Assembly (NCBI RefSeq): GCF_030272615.1
Contig: NC_081414.1
Coordinates: forward strand, 819,092,396-819,156,395
Origin: Cryptomeria japonica
Lineage: Eukaryota > Streptophyta > Pinopsida > Cupressales > Cupressaceae
Direction: 5' to 3'
DNA: 64,000 nt
The notes under the pieces: generated by a model
The model's database searches: none
What the model saw: only the letters and a program-made list of their open reading frames with translations
What the model was told of the DNA's origin: nothing
Shown: positions 34,414-46,189 of the stretch, piece by piece
Layout of the letters: every line of letters starts with the position of its first letter
Position numbering within the stretch: the first letter of the stretch is position 1
Position numbers and translations under genes: made by a program

Positions 34414-36340
34414 CTAAACTACTAATGGATCATAGATTCAATAGATCCCCTTCGAAGAACTCTTTGACTATGAAGGATCCTATACAAGAAAAATTCAAAC
34501 CATAATTGAGATTAGTTATATTATATAATTTACATTTCAAAAGTTAACTACAGAATCAATATACATTGAACTATAATTGAACGCTAAAATTGAATTCTTG
34601 ATTGCCTCAATTCCACATCTTCTCTTAGGATGGTTGAGAGTACTAGAATATGCATGTAGTAGAGAGGGGATGTTATCAAGATTTTCATAGAGAACCTATA
34701 TATGTTCACAAACATAACATTGATACAAGTTAGCATATAATTGTCAGTGATAGGAACATATTTACTAAACACAAAATAAAATAAACACATACCTGAGGCA
34801 TCTCTTCTTCTACTTCTTTAGGTATTTTGGAAGCAATCAACAAGAATGTGAAACCAACAATTCCATGTACATAAAAATGACAAGTATGTGAAACTATCAA
34901 TCTATGTAGACATGCATAATCATTATAAGTTCTTTAAACTCTTAATTCAATCAAATTTGCGTTCAATTACCTTTCCCTTGTCTCTGATTGCACTTCCATA
35001 ATTTGGATTGCATGGCACTACACTCGCACTACGTGTATCCTAAAAGAGTAAAACAAGATAAACATGTAAGTTAATATATAATTTAATTAATAAAAATTTA
35101 AATAACAAGAATGTATACACTAAAAAATGTAAACAACTAAGTGAAAAAATATATACCACATAGCTATGAAGGCCAAATTAAATGGACGAGAGGGTGGAAA
35201 ATTGGACCTATAATAACTCCTCCTCAAACATCAGATGTTAAATAGATCATGTATAAAAACAATAGTACTTAATACTATCTCGTATAAATATTCATTTAAA
35301 ATAAAATGCACTATGAAATTACAATTTAAGTCCTATTATTAAATTGTTAGTGTACGATGAAGGTACCTCCTTGTCTCTAGCATGAGAAGACTCCCTAGGG
35401 TGTGCTCTGATCCCTATCACCTTATCTGGTGCACCACCCGTATCATGCACCTTGTAATCAGATGTGTTGATGGGATGATCAATGAGTTGTCCAAGAGGAT
35501 CTAAGCACATGTGATGGCATATAGTGCAAGTATGTGACACACAAATATGTGGATGTGAGGAGGATGTGTCGGTGCTACCTGATCCACTGCTAGAATCAAC
35601 CTCACGTGGTTGAGCTAGTGTCACAACCTAAGAAACCAAAAGGCCACTCAAAGAGTGAATAGCTAATATAGTCTATGACATTACCTCAACAATACTATCT
35701 AGAGGTTGTACTGGAGGTGGGTGAGAAATGCAAGGAGGGGGAACATATGGGACCTATACTACTTGAATTGCCCCAGGTCTCTCCTGGGGCATACCTTACC
35801 CCATGCCCTTGAAATGCTTGACATCAAAGTAGTTGAAATGCTTGACTAAAATAAACTCGGCATATAATTTCATGACAAAATAAAATGGCACATCAAGATT
35901 GTTGTTGGGTGGTCCATCAAAAACCATCCACCAACAATCCCAAAAGTTTTCTTAGATAACATCATTTTGACACCATTTGATGGAAAATTTTGATTTTTTC
36001 ACATCTATGGGCGTTTTGGTGTGGGGATTAACAAATAGGGTGGCAATTTCGACTTTAGATATCTCGAGGTTATTCACCTCATCATAGGACAAGCCATTCA
36101 CATATTGTTCCCTCATGGCCTCTCACCACAAAATAATGACTTTTTGCTCAATGTGACGATTTCTACATTGGAGATTATTGCCTTTAGTGCATCTAACATG
36201 GGGGATAGATGATGGATTGTGCTATAGACCTCATCAATGCCCCTCAATTGGTCCAAATTTTGACCAATTAACGCATGAATTGAGGGGGGGTTTGTTAGTA
36301 GAGGGTTTAGTGGTTGTGGATTCTCATTGTTATCGACCAT
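34414..36340 (-). pseudogene. Gene 1 of the two-gene unit, copy B
   Basis: Minus-strand homologue of 28396-30304. Exon 1 starts at ATG 36340 with NPPSIHALIGQNLDQL and keeps EQYVNGLSYDE, LEISKV, LFVNPHT, SIKWC, NNLDVPFYF, KLYAEF and YFDVKHF. The C-x4-C-x2-C-x3-C cluster is in the 35319-35624 frame (CVSHTCTICHHMC). The penultimate exon (about 34613-34702) keeps the basic HPKRRCG tail, but its donor is GC instead of GT. The last exon ends in TAG at 34414-34416 and has two earlier stops. Sequence conservation with copy A is stronger in the protein blocks than in the surrounding DNA. That hints that gene 1 was once under selection as a protein. Function unknown. Confidence 0.6.
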
Positions 36341-36690
36341 TTTACCTAATTGAAGTTGAAAATTTATATCTAATTAATATATTTAAAACAACATAGTGTA
36401 TTTGAAATTTTAAAAAAAAAAAAATTTATAACTTAAAAATAAAAATAAAAATTAAAAAATGCAAATGAATGATAAAAAAGACATAAATTGGATAAAATTC
36501 ATACTTGATGTTTGGATTTGATGAAAATTTGCTTGAGGAATCAAATATCGGGTCCAATTAGATTGCTCTAAAATGTCAAACCCGTGGATAAAAATGACCC
36601 ATGACGACCACAGTCTAGGTATTTAAAATACCGATAGGTATCAAATATCCAATAGTATCGAATATCTGAAACCTTTTTTAATGTTTTCCA
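36341..36690. promoter_or_regulatory. Divergent intergenic region, copy B, left palindromes
   Basis: Degenerate palindrome copies AATCAAATATCGGG (about 36539-36552), TATCAAATATCCAATAG (36629-36645) and ATCGAATATCTGAAA (36657-36671), in the same relative place as in copy A. Confidence 0.45.
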
Positions 36691-36870
36691 TTGCGTATTA
36701 ATAAGATATATTATTAATATATGATAATATATATTAATAATACATATTATTAGTATATTATATATTATATATTAATATTATAAAATATTATTTAATATAG
36801 TATATAATATATTATATAATATATAATATATAATATAATATAGATCGTATATTATATAATATAAATGATT
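36691..36870. repeat. (TA)-rich array in the copy B intergenic region
   Basis: About 180 bp of TATTATATATTA-type repeats between the left palindromes and a right group (TATCAGATATCTGTTA, about 36893-36908, and CCAATATCTGTTA, 36913-36925). Confidence 0.8.
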
Positions 36871-37085
36871 GCTAATATCATATATCTAATAGTATCAGAT
36901 ATCTGTTATTATCCAATATCTGTTATGCTTTGGCTTTTGCCATGGCTACATGTGCTGACATCCAAGCCAAGCAAAAAGTCAACATGAATTTTTCACATTT
37001 TTGGGCAAATGGAAAAGGCATTTTTTTATATTGCCACTTTTTGGCCCCTCGTGATCCTGCACATACCCAGTTGTCGCATGTGATC
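36871..37085 (+). pseudogene. 5' flank of gene 2, copy B; gene 2 itself missing
   Basis: Matches 30785-30920 of copy A (CCAAGCAAAAAGTCAACATG, GGAAAAGGC, CCACTTTTTGGCCC). Homology stops near 37085 with no transposase-like sequence after it, so gene 2 of this copy is deleted or replaced. Confidence 0.5.
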
Positions 37086-40000
37086 TTATCTTATCTTATT
37101 ATATTTACTTCTTGTTTTCTAGGTTATTTAATATTTATCATGTTAGTTGTCTAGAGTCATAAGATTAAGATACATTTCATAATCTTATGCACCATCCTAT
37201 GTTCACCTTGTCCTATATAACCAAGGGGCCCCATTTGCAAATTCATTCAGTCCATTGTATTTTATCATTTGCATTCTTTGATAGAATAGCATTATTCTCT
37301 CATAGCTATTTTCTCTTATGCTTTTATGAAGTGACTAGATCTTCGGTGGCTATAATCTTTAACTAATCTTGCATGGCATAGAGAATTTAATACCAACTCT
37401 TAAAATAATTGATTATAGTAATGACTTTTACATAGGATAAGAAGAACTCCGGTAAAGAAAATAGTGATTTACTTGATAGTGATCCTTTATCAAGGATTAA
37501 ATAATTTTTTCCATTTAGTTTTATGTCTTCCACAAAATCATTCTGTTGATTCAACAATTGGGATGTTGAATAATAAGTGTACTTCCTTATTCCTAAAAAT
37601 CAATTGCATTAAGTTCCACATTTATACTTTTATTACTACAGTAAGATAGTCCCTATTCTATTTCATAAGAATTGATTTGATGAGTGTAGCTTAAATTGTT
37701 AAGAGTCCAATCAATTTGAAATAGCTAGAGTCAACATATATATTATAGATTTTATATTTCTAGAAAACAAATATTTAATATTTTAATTTGTATTTTTTTC
37801 TATCAAGTAGTTCAAGACATTTTTTCATATCAATCAATATCTTGTGATGAATTGTAGAATTATTTGATTCGATTCATACCCTATAAAGTAGAAGGTTGCA
37901 GTTAACTTCAAGCAAGGGCCCACTTAAGGTAAATTATAGCTCCATTTTAGGACTCCTATTTTGAATATTTCAAAAATATTAATTTGTTTACTATTATTTA
38001 GGAAATAACTATTAACCTCTAGCATTGACAATAAACCCATAGAAGCTATTGTACAAATCTTGTTTGATTAAAATTTCTAGAATATGTTTCCTTGTGACTG
38101 CAAAGCTTATTTTCTTGCCATACACAACTACCAAGGATAAACTCTAAAAATTCTTACTTGTACATATAGTACTTGTAGAGCATCAGCCTCCATTTTGTTT
38201 TAGATTGAGATTGAAGTAATAGTTTATTACTTTCAATGTACTTCTCTAACATGACACAATGAATTGTTTTTTTTTTTTTAGTGTCTTTTTGCAAATTATT
38301 TTTTCTCTTTTGTTTCTAATCAATTTTTATATTTTTAATATGTATTTATAATTATGTATTCTTCTTTACCTTTCTCAATGATTTTGTCTTTTTTTTTTAT
38401 CTCCTTTGACTTGATAGGTTTTACTTTTAGTTTCTTCTTTCTAGCCTCATTTTTTGTGTCACCTCCTTCTTCCCTCAAGTTTTTTTACCTACTCTAGTCT
38501 CATTCTTTCTTATATTACTTTGATTGCACTCATTTATCTTGGTGATGTATCATAGAGGATGATCCAAAACATTGATGCAAATAATAATACACATTTAAAT
38601 CCAAAAGCTATTAATCATAATTTCATGAATTGTGGAAAATTGATGTATTTGATGACACAACTAGTCAATTTTTATAATTGGGGATGTCACATGCAAATTT
38701 TTTGTGTTAGTTTAAACACTAGTCAATTTTTGTAAAGTCTCCACATGCCATCTTAATGGAAAGATAAATATGGAAAAATTGATACATTTTTCCTTGTGCA
38801 TTATTGGTTGAAGGACGTGAGTCATCAATGGGCTCTGACATATTAAAAATGTTAATACATGAAGTTTCTTCCTTATAATTGGTGTCATTTTGGAGTGCAA
38901 CAAAAGATGGTAGTGTTGGCAAATATAAAGTGTTACACCATTGGTCAATATAAGCAACTCAATGAGTATCTAGGTCCAATTTATATAGATTATAAAATAT
39001 AAGGAAAGTAGAACAAAGATAAATTTGGCATGACCACATTGTGTTTGAGAAGGGATGAGACTCACACGTTTCCTTCTTGTACCATTAGATATTTGGTTCC
39101 AAATTGGAGATAGTGGGGTCCCATATTTCATCAAACAGACATCAAGGATTCTAAACCATCAATCATAAGTAAAAGATATCCAATGGTTTGTGCATCATGA
39201 ATATTTTGTCAAGATAAAATAATACATAGTGTTGCACCATTAATAAAAAAAATGGATCAATGGTGATGTGGGTTTTACATGAGAAACAAATGGCATCTTT
39301 GTTTCCCTCTAAAGTACAACAATCAAGCTGTAATATCCAAGTCATGCGATTGTTGCAAGTATAGTAATCTATCTCATGCCATGAAGAGGTCTCATGCTTC
39401 TAAAGAGCCAAGTATTTTCTATAATATATTTGTAGTTATTTAAGGTTTTTTGAAGATGTGATGATTCATATTTTTATTATACCTCTAATTAAATTAGGGA
39501 GGCCATGTTCTTATATTATAAAAGATGATGTATTGAATCATTAAGGGAGGCATTAGTCATAGTGGATTTTTCTTGAGAACTGATAAAATACTTGATAATT
39601 GTGATTCTTTCATTTTTATAAGTTATTCTCAATTTAAGAATCATGATGAAGTGACCTTTTGTGCTAGAGTACTTCTCTTTTCAACTAAATTCATTTTAAC
39701 AATGATAGTTTTGTGTCAAGCCTATGTTTATTTTTATTGATGACTAATATTTATAAATGGTTTAAAAAATTTTATTTTATATTCTCTATATTGCCATGAA
39801 TCAATATTTTTTTTAATAAAAATGAACATTGTGCCAATTTAATATTAGTATAAGTAATATCATTTGGCGTATCACCATAGAATAATTTCATCAAATAATT
39901 AGTATGTATTCTCTTTTCTTTCCTTAAGATCTAGATAATTTATTGAAAAGCATATGAAGAGTCATCTTATAAAATTGTAGAGGTTATATTCTACATATCA

Positions 40001-40249
40001 ATATTATCAAATCCCATAGTTGAAGGATTTCCCTTTGTTGGTGTTGGCTTGCATGAAATGGAAATCTTGAATACAAATAAAAGCATCAACTATACTAACA
40101 CTATTCAAGAATATTCCATCCCTAAGGTTGACATGATAAATGTAGCATATCATAATCATTAAGTTACTTGATAAGGGATGATAATACTCATTGAGTACAT
40201 GCCCACGTTGCATCAAATTTACTAACTATTATTTATAAGTATTTGATAA
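37086..40249. other. AT-rich region with no recognised gene; possible LTR-type promoter
   Basis: No protein motif on either strand. At 37211-37219 is CTATATAACC followed by AAGGGGCCCC, set in a context like plant LTR promoters (a TGTTAG start at 37140 would fit an LTR end). No second copy is present in the window to prove it. Several poly-T runs lie at about 38268-38280 and 38392-38400. Confidence 0.35.
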
Positions 40250-42310
40250 GGACCAACCTTTGTAATGTGAAGGTCCCTAAGTTAAGTAATCCCTATTGGA
40301 TTGATTTTGATTGGCAACGCATGGTTAATGACCGCATTGAAAAAGCTGACAAGCAAAAGGATATGAAATTTTTGAAGTTTAAATTTATTATCATGTAAGG
40401 TTGCTCCTATGTCACCTTTTACCCATGTGTTTGTGTACCAAAATCATAATGATGAATATGATTTACTGGAATTAGTACATGGAAGTCCCCATTATAAGAT
40501 TGATTTAGATTGCTTAAGTAAGGTGAAAGGAGGAAAGTTTAATGATGATAGGGGAGGATTTACTACGACCTTATTACTCATGTGTGTCATTTGTGGGTTT
40601 CTATTTTAACAAAGGATTTCTTAAATAAATGTAAGACTTGTTTAGAAATTATTTTAAGTGGCATTTTTTGCAAGTCTATAATCTTCTTCTTAGTGCTACT
40701 AAGAGGCGTGTTGGTCATTGTGAGCTTCTAGTTATTTCATAACTTTAATATGGGTGGCCAACTTCTGCATTTGGAACCTACAACTTATGTGTAATTGAGA
40801 AGAATGTGGAGGTATGGGTAATTTTTGAGAGGGGAATACTTACTCCCTTTTTCAAGGCCATGAGAGGAAAAGATGATGAATTCTCCTCCTACTTTATAAA
40901 TAGCTGGAATGATGACAATGTGCAAGTGGGTGATGTGAAAATTGAAGTTTCTAAGGAGTTAATTGTCCTAGTTATGAGTTTGAGATATGAAGTGGATAAA
41001 TTCCCTCATCTAAGATAGAATCATGCCTATCAAGAATATATAGATATGTTCCTAGAAGATAGAAAGCAGATCGGGAGGTACCAAAACAAGTTTAGTCATG
41101 AAGATGTACCTATGTCGTGGGGAGTTGTGAGTTTCCACCTTATCAAAAACTTCACTTTGGGAGGTAGGTTTATTAGGTTTCATGGTTACCATTTCCCTCT
41201 TTTGAACTACCTTAGGTATAATCAACCTATTAGTTTTCCTTACTTTTTGTTTTCTTCTCTGCAAAAATATATTGTGGAAGGTGCTTATCTACCTCTTCAT
41301 CAAGGGCTCATATATGCTCAGTATAAATTCTACATTGTTTCTACCCCTCCTTATCATGCATCTACATATTTCCAAAACCCTAACCCATCTCCTATTAAGG
41401 GAAGAAATTTTTTTGTTACCTTTGTTGATGAAGCCTCATCCTCCTCCAAAGCTAGAGATGTGAAAAAACCCCTCTCTAACCCACCAAAAATAATAAACTT
41501 ATCTTGGGTCAAGAAGTGTCCCCATTGGTTGTTGAACTAGGCCCAAAAATATTACCCCCTAATCCTCAAAACAAAGGTAAATTTGTTTCCTCTTCTACTA
41601 AAAACAAAAAGGTGAAGATTGAAAAAGAGAAGTTTGTGAAAAAAAATATGGAAAGCAACTCTCTGGTGTCCCACCCAACCTCTGGCTATCAATATCTCTA
41701 ATGGGGAAACTACTAAGGATACTACCATTGTGTCATCAAGAGAAAGAAGATCTGTGAGATTAGCTAAAATTTTGGCAATGACTAAGATTGTCTCAACCCT
41801 AAGGAAACCTAGTCCTACTAATAATAATGAGGAAGATTGGGTGACACCTCTCCTAAAGAGGATGTGAGTGTTGAGAACATTGAGGAACTATTGAACCTTA
41901 TCTTTGAAGATTCCCTTTCCCACTCCCCTCCCTGTATCACCCCCTCTATATAAGCCCTAAAAGATTAAATACTCTAAAAAAATATGGCAAGGAGGAGGAG
42001 GAAGAATCAAAAGGAAAACCAAAAATGAAGAGATGACAATCAAAGAGGAAAACATGCAAATCCTATCTGTTGAGATTGAATAAATCCAATCCATATAGAT
42101 AATATTGAAAACTCTCAAGATTGTATGGCTATGCTAGTTATAGGGGCAAAATTGTCTCTCTTGAAAATGCTACTTGAAAATAGAGTGAAAAAGTAGAAAA
42201 AGAAAGACAAATTGGCTTCTCTAAGGAAGGCTAAAGTGACTACCCCTTCTATGGAATGAGAAGCTACTTTGGAGAAGATGGTGGATGAATGGGACTCACT
42301 CTACTAGAGC
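40250..42310 (+). pseudogene. Decayed ORF cluster, possible LINE ORF1 or retrocopy
   Basis: Consecutive plus-strand frames. 40806-41018 and 41046-41540 share a frame and are split by one TAG. They read MRGKDDEFSSYF, then FTLGGRFIRFHGYHFPLLNY and PLHQGLI. After a frame change, 41504-41701 gives a lysine-rich tail (NKKVKIEKEKFVKK), continuing as RERRSVRLAKIL near 41740. I recall similar GRF-x-x-x-x-HFPLLN blocks in repeated plant sequences but cannot name the family. The downstream stretch ends in CCCACTTATTTTAATAAAA at about 42533-42551, resembling the A-rich end of a retroposed copy. That makes a LINE ORF1 or processed copy possible. Confidence 0.4.
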
Positions 42311-42763
42311 CCTTTGTGCATTTTTTTGGTTACTTTTTGTATTTTCAACTAGTGTGTTGGATGTTATTCTATTGGCTCTTGTTTCCAGATACTATATTGT
42401 TTTTGGTCTATACTATATATATGTATTCTATGTTTAGCTTCTAGCCTCAATTTTTTTGGCTTGTCTGCTAAGCCTATCTAGTTGTTTTTTATTAGTTATG
42501 AATTGATTTTTTATGGGTTGGGGTTCCTTCCCCCACTTATTTTAATAAAAAACAATCTATATAGACAAAAATATGTAATATTACATTAGTCAAATTGAAA
42601 AACAAAATCTCTAAATAAATATTAGTAAAAACTAACTAATTAGAGGGAGAAACGAATTTGAGTTATCAACAAATAATAGAAATATTATATTACAATAAGA
42701 GTGTTATTTTTTTCCTACTATCAACTAAAAGCATTATCCAAATATTATTTACAAACTACTAAA
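42311..42763. other. Untranslated tail of the ORF cluster and AT-rich spacer
   Basis: T-rich to about 42535, then a TTTTAATAAAAAACAATC end near 42540-42557, then AT-rich DNA without features. Confidence 0.4.
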
Positions 42764-43055
42764 CTATAACCATTAAAATGAATTTATTATAAAATATAAA
42801 ATTATTATATCAAACTTATAAGAATTTGTACTAACGAAATTAGAATGATATTTAAAAAGTAGTAAATGCTGTACTATATATATATGCACAATACACACAC
42901 ACAGGCACACAACTAAACTATAATCATTAAAATGAATTTATTATAAAATATAAAATTATTATATCAAACTTATAAGAATTTGTACTAACTAAATTAGAAT
43001 GATATTTAAAAAGTAGTAAATGTTGTACTATACATATATGCACAATACACACACA
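42764..43055. repeat. Tandem duplication, ~145-bp unit x2
   Basis: 42764-42903 and 42913-43055 are near-identical: CATTAAAATGAATTTATTAT, TTATAAGAATTTGTACTAAC and GCACAATACACACACACA, with single-base differences. Confidence 0.88.
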
Positions 43056-43335
43056 CACACTAATTTAACAGAATGAGTCACACACACACACAAACAATAA
43101 TTTAACAGAAAGAGTTGTCAAATGCTTGCACTAAATCTGACACACACACACAATAATGCCAAATGCTTGCACTAAATCTGACACACACACACACAATAAT
43201 TTAACAGAAAGAGTTGCCAAATGCTTGCACTAAATCTAACACACACACACAATAATTTAACAGAAAGAGTCTCACACACACACAAACAATAATTTAACAG
43301 AAAGAGTTGCCAAATGCTTGCACTAAATCTGAAAG
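43040..43335. repeat. CA-rich minisatellite
   Basis: Five or so units of ACACACACA followed by AATAATTTAACAGAAAGAGT and CCAAATGCTTGCACTAAATC, with partial units missing one of the two blocks. It lies about 0.7 kb beyond the stop codon of the YABBY gene. Confidence 0.88.
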
Positions 43336-43340
43336 TCTCT

Positions 43341-44060
43341 AAAGCTTTATTTTATTTTCCCATTCGACTACTGAATTTATCAATACTAATATAATAGTGT
43401 TAGATTTCATGCCTAAGAATAATGTTTTGAAAATGCCAATTTGAGGAAACTGACAACATAACTTTCTTCGAATCCAGTGGATCAAATGGCTGTTCCATGG
43501 ACCAGATTACATTGATAGAATGAGTATTTCATCTCCCTTTTCCTGGACATAAAAATTGACAACATCAATAAATTATATCTGTAGTTCAATGACTAAAGTT
43601 TTGACATCTATAAGAAACTTTTGAAATTGCTTCTAGACCATTAATTTTAGGTGAATTTACATCTGTGCTTTTGTCTTAGCAAGCTAAGTCCAATATTGTA
43701 GTAAATGTCAAATTATATGATCCACTTATGCTATCAGATAGGAAATGAGGTTTTCTTGGATCAAAACTTTGGATTGTCTTTGGTTACAAGACATACAACT
43801 TAATATTTTATTCTACATTTCAGCTAGGGTTTGAATTTCATGTTGGTATGAATGTGCAATTTGTACTGAATCAACTGAGCTGAATCCGAAGGATATTAAG
43901 AAGAATTGTAGAGGAAAGATCTAAAGCTGTTATACTTTCTCTCTATGCTCTAAAGACATAAAAGATAAAGATACATTACAGATTGCAGATTTTAGAAAAC
44001 TGAGTGAAAAATGAGCCTTGCCTTACATTTGAGCTTGCTTCTTTCTATTTTCAGAGCTAA
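43341..44060. other. Downstream region of the YABBY gene
   Basis: Presumed 3' UTR and flank. On the minus strand AATAAAATAAAG at about 43347-43358 is a plausible poly(A) signal, roughly 700 bp past the stop. No other gene seen. Confidence 0.35.
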
Positions 44061-46189
44061 TCAGGAACGTATGTGAGGAAAAAGAGCCCACTAATAAAGA
44101 ATCAAAATCTATTAGTTGTGAAAATTTATTTGGAAAACCCAACAGAAATGGATATGATTAAAGTAAAGGTTAGCTCACATTTTTTGCAGCTGTACTGAAA
44201 GCTTGCCTGTGAGTTATATCAGGATTGTTGGCTTTAATCCTTTGGATCTCTTCCCTGAAAAAAATGCTCAGAAGGAATTGTTTTAAAATTCAGATAAGAA
44301 CTTCTCATTGTGTTAGTAAACTGATTTGTTAAAAAAGAATATTTCATCTTTACTTGATAAAATGGTTATAGGTAGATGGAGCTCGATTTCTTTTCCCTGG
44401 AGCTGCAAATGCAACACAGGAAAACCTTAATTCTTCAAAAGTAGCTGTGTACAAACATCTAATAAGATAGTGAAGCAATAAATCTAAGAAAATATGTCTT
44501 ACCAAGTAGAGAACTAGTGCTTGCATTTTGATTGGTTATTTCCTTGCCTGTGTAAGATTTCATAGTTGATTCTGGTTTTCTTCCACTGTAGGAAGATGTC
44601 ACCTCATCATTGGCACTTTCATAGGAAGGGCTGGATTCCTGATTTGGTCGTACAAAATGTTTACACAAAATCTTTTGAGATACATCCATGAACAAACATT
44701 GAAAAACAACCTAATAAATGACATTTAAAAGTACATTGAGATCTATTTCTTTTAAATTTATATGGAACTTACCTCATTTGAAAATATATAAGTGTTGGAA
44801 GTGGAAGTGAAGATCTGGCCTAAAGTGTAAGGTAGGGGTGGTTGAAGCTCCATGCTTTTCAAGTTAACCCATATAATGCCAGTGCAGTTCCCACACTTTA
44901 CAGACACCATATCAAATAAACTCTTGTAGGGAACGCTCACCTGCTTACATTTTTCTCAAGTTATAATGCTTACAATCAAGATATTACATAGTAAAGTATA
45001 TTTGGTGTTTTATAGTTGATTTCTAGTGTGGAGATTTCTAAATTGCGATTCTGTTATGATTGTTCATTGGTATAAATAAAATACTTATATATAACTAATA
45101 ATATTAAAAAATATATAAGCAATTAACAACATTAATATATAGAGAAAGGTCATTGTCTATGCAGCACTCAGATTTACCATTTGATTCTGTTTTTTAAATA
45201 ATTAAAAATTAAAATACAATGAGTTTTTTTTTCTAACTAATTATTAAATACAGTTAATGGTAAATTTTGGATGCTGAATAGACGTTGCCGAAAGAAAGGG
45301 AGGTGCATAAGAAAGTGAAAAACATAATTTTTGCTAGAAAGAAAATTGTGAATCACTCATCCATCATAAAACTTCTTAGGTTATTGTGTCACTCTTTATA
45401 TTCAGTAAATCTAATACTATTCAATTGGCTACAAATTAGAATGAATCTATCTATATATAAACTTTGTTTTTTAATTGATAAATAAGTCTGTTAAAAAAGA
45501 AATGACTTTAACTACTCGCCTGCTAATAGTAGACATATAACTCTATAATATGTTCACTTAATATGGATACATTTAGCTGTATAATTACAAATGGTTCTGC
45601 ATCATGTCAATTTATATCAAACCAATCTATATATATAAACTATCAGTCTATCAATAATCTAATATATCCAGCCAATAGAAAAGCATTATTGCTCTTATGT
45701 GCGCCACATACAGTCAACTAAGCATACATTTTAATTCTTTTTTTCCCCTACTTATCTGATTATAACTAGAAACTACCCCCAAAAGATATTCAGATGGCAT
45801 ATGGACACATCTTACAAATTTTATAAATCCTATTAATGAAAAGTTTGCATGTGGGTATCACCAATTTTGCTAAATATCATTCAGTGCAATCCATTCACAG
45901 TACATGAACAGTTATGAACACAATAGGAAGTTTCCCAAAAAAGAATATGTATAAAATATCCCATTAGTCACAGATCCGGAGATTTAACCCTCCCAATGTA
46001 ATGTAGGAAACACCCAAAAGTCTGAAATCTGAACCAAATAAAGAACTAACAAACTATAAACATAACCGACTGAAAATTTGAAGTGTTATTTCATTTGAAT
46101 AGTAAGTATTGTACCGCTAGAACAGTGGTGCAGTTGTTGCAATGAACGTAACACAAGTGCTCAGAGTTGATGCCACTGTATGCGTACAT
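44061..46189 (-). CDS. YABBY-family transcription factor, six exons, 201 residues
   Basis: YABBY proteins are seed-plant nuclear regulators of lateral-organ polarity and growth. Minus-strand exons: 46189-46115, 44940-44773, 44710-44503, 44402-44354, 44254-44179 and 44090-44061 (stop TGA). All introns are GT-AG and the exons sum to 606 nt with no stop. Exons 1-2 give the N-terminal C2C2 zinc finger: [11 protein letters not shown] (about residues 10-20), then [19 protein letters not shown]. Exon 3 is the variable Ser/Glu-rich linker. Exons 4-6 give the HMG-like YABBY domain: [43 protein letters not shown]. The exon joins at LA/VSVP, IK/EEIQ and KN/WA match those I know for this family. The usual ending WAHFPHIHFGL is here WALFPHIRS, so the extreme C terminus differs. 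Start: ATG 46189 fits the family. The frame is open further upstream but reads unlike YABBY. Confidence 0.9.
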
